Assembly: GCA_017531065.1 (NCBI GenBank)
Contig: JAFXLR010000086.1
Location: forward strand, 1 to 5,218
Direction of reading: 5' to 3'
Length of the DNA: 5,218 nucleotides
DNA from: Bacilli bacterium
Lineage (GTDB): Bacteria > Bacillota_I > Bacilli_A > RFN20 > CAG-826
Part shown: one piece after another, positions 4,425 through 5,218 of the stretch
Layout of the letters: every line of letters begins with the position of its first letter
Position numbering within the stretch: position 1 is the stretch's first letter
Position numbers and translations under genes: made by a program
The notes under the pieces: model-generated
The model's input: the letters and a program-made list of their open reading frames with translations, nothing else
What the model was told of the DNA's origin: nothing
Databases searched by the model: none

Positions 4425-5218
4425 TAGAAAAGCCCCCTTTCAGGAACAAAGGTATTTTCGTTTTTGCGTTTATAAACCGCAATAAGGGAATTGCCTTTCT
4501 TAAGCAAAACCTTATCTTCTTTGGTGTCAAAACGAAGGGTTTGACCGTTCTTGGCCTTCCATTCCTCTTCGTCAGATAGTTCGATTTTCGGAAGATCGAT
4601 GAGCTCGATTCCGGAGAGGATGTCTTCCTCTTTTATGTCGTCGACTTTCTTGGCTTTTGAAACGGGGATGTCCCCTACTAAGGTTCTTCTTAGGGAGATG
4701 AGATGCCCTACTGTTCCTAGCTTCTCAGCGATATCTTCCCCAAGGGTTCTGATATATGTGCCTTTGGAAACTTTCGCGGTGAAATGGACTTCATTCCCTT
4801 CAAGGCTTCCTTCAAGCGAATAAACGGTTATCTCACGAGGTTTGATTTCCACTTCTTTGCCCTCGATAGCGGCTTTATACATAGGCACCCCGTTCACTTT
4901 AATCGCACTGAATTTAGGCGGAATTTGCTGGGATTTTCCTAAAAATGACTGCAAAACCTCGTCTAATTTCTCTTTTGAAATGTCAGGGATTTCTTTCTTT
5001 TCAACGACTTCCCCTTCCAAATCTCCTGTCGTTGTTTTCTCACCTAAAAGGAGAGTGGCCTCATAGACTTTGTCACCGTCATTGAGATATGGGAGAAGCT
5101 TCGTCCCTTTGTTAATGGCGACAACCAAAAGACCGGTCGCAAAAGGATCGAGAGTGCCTAGATGCCCTACCGCATGTGTGCCATATCTCTTCCCGAGGAT
5201 ATTGTCCACTTTACGGGA
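4424..5218 (-). CDS. truB: tRNA pseudouridine-55 synthase, 5' end beyond the window
   Basis: Converts U55 of the tRNA T-loop to pseudouridine. The frame is open to the right edge. The GTG at 5207-5209 is an internal Val, because the three codons before it (Ser-Arg-Lys) continue the family alignment (…SRKVDNILGKRYGTHAVGHLGTLDP…), so about 15-20 N-terminal residues are missing. Counting from that Val: GHLGTLDPFATG (15-26) with catalytic Asp21; LLLGEKTTTGDLEGE (53-67); QIPPKFSAIKVNG (95-107); and SKGTYIRTLGEDI (148-160), followed by LRRT (173-176). A small C-terminal PUA-like domain (about 211-261) ends in VPERGLF. The usual YelAR.G is YKAAIEG here. The stop is TAG at 4424-4426, sharing its G with the ribF GTG start. 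Confidence 0.95.
   Translation of the reverse strand, partial: SRKVDNILGKRYGTHAVGHLGTLDPFATGLLVVAINKGTKLLPYLNDGDKVYEATLLLGEKTTTGDLEGEVVEKKEIPDISKEKLDEVLQSFLGKSQQIPPKFSAIKVNGVPMYKAAIEGKEVEIKPREITVYSLEGSLEGNEVHFTAKVSKGTYIRTLGEDIAEKLGTVGHLISLRRTLVGDIPVSKAKKVDDIKEEDILSGIELIDLPKIELSDEEEWKAKNGQTLRFDTKEDKVLLKKGNSLIAVYKRKNENTFVPERGLF
4433..4440 (-). promoter_or_regulatory. Ribosome binding site of ribF, inside truB
   Basis: AAAGGGGG on the minus strand lies within the last codons of truB, eight bases before the GTG start at 4424. It supports the GTG over any later ATG and is identical to the site in front of the surface-protein gene. Confidence 0.8.

Noticed and set aside
5207..5209. GTG as the start codon of truB
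   Set aside because: The frame continues upstream to the window edge with residues that fit the family, and a TruB beginning here would lack the first strand before the GTLDP motif.
124..5218. UGA read as tryptophan (Mollicutes code)
   Set aside because: All tryptophan codons I checked are TGG and no in-frame TGA interrupts the native genes. The lack of native TGA stops is only four genes' worth of evidence.

Overview
The window carries five minus-strand genes of a low-to-middle GC Gram-positive-type bacterium (Bacillota; perhaps an uncultured gut Bacilli or Erysipelotrichia/Mollicutes-like lineage, which is an inference). Sampled 60-base blocks of the main sequence are about 47% GC. Ribosome binding sites are strong and purine-rich, and the rbfA/truB/ribF-type gene order is typical of Bacillota. 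Every tryptophan codon I checked is TGG. The native stops are TAA or TAG, and no in-frame TGA interrupts the native genes.

Layout from right to left, the direction of transcription. truB (tRNA pseudouridine-55 synthase, 5' end beyond the right edge) overlaps ribF (riboflavin kinase/FAD synthetase) by one base. ribF starts with GTG. After a 15-base gap comes mtnN (MTA/SAH nucleosidase), and 49 bases further a short formate/nitrite transporter (FNT) family channel. The FNT gene ends at a strong rho-independent terminator with a second AT-rich hairpin just beyond it. These four genes look like a housekeeping run serving tRNA modification, flavin cofactors, S-adenosylmethionine by-product recycling and small-anion transport.

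The 234-base gap 1889-2122 holds the terminator and the probable promoter of the last gene. That promoter has a TATAAT -10, no good -35, a run of eight T in the spacer, and two TTTACA direct repeats at 11-base spacing upstream, resembling an OmpR/PhoP-family operator. It drives a large modular surface protein with an N-terminal membrane segment, short Gly-X-Y collagen-like runs and four recurring domain types arranged A-B-A-B-C-C-C-C-A-D-D-A-A.

The first ~120 bases do not belong with the rest. They are about 68% GC and hold an open, strongly GC3-biased reading frame shifted relative to the surface-protein gene. The surface-protein frame runs into this block and produces an Arg-rich nonsense tail before stopping at 32-34. 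The simplest reading is a chimeric join, probably an assembly artefact at a contig end, so the true C-terminus of the surface protein is missing. I see no clear new defence or mobile system. The most notable points are the chimeric join, the mosaic surface protein and its possibly switchable promoter.
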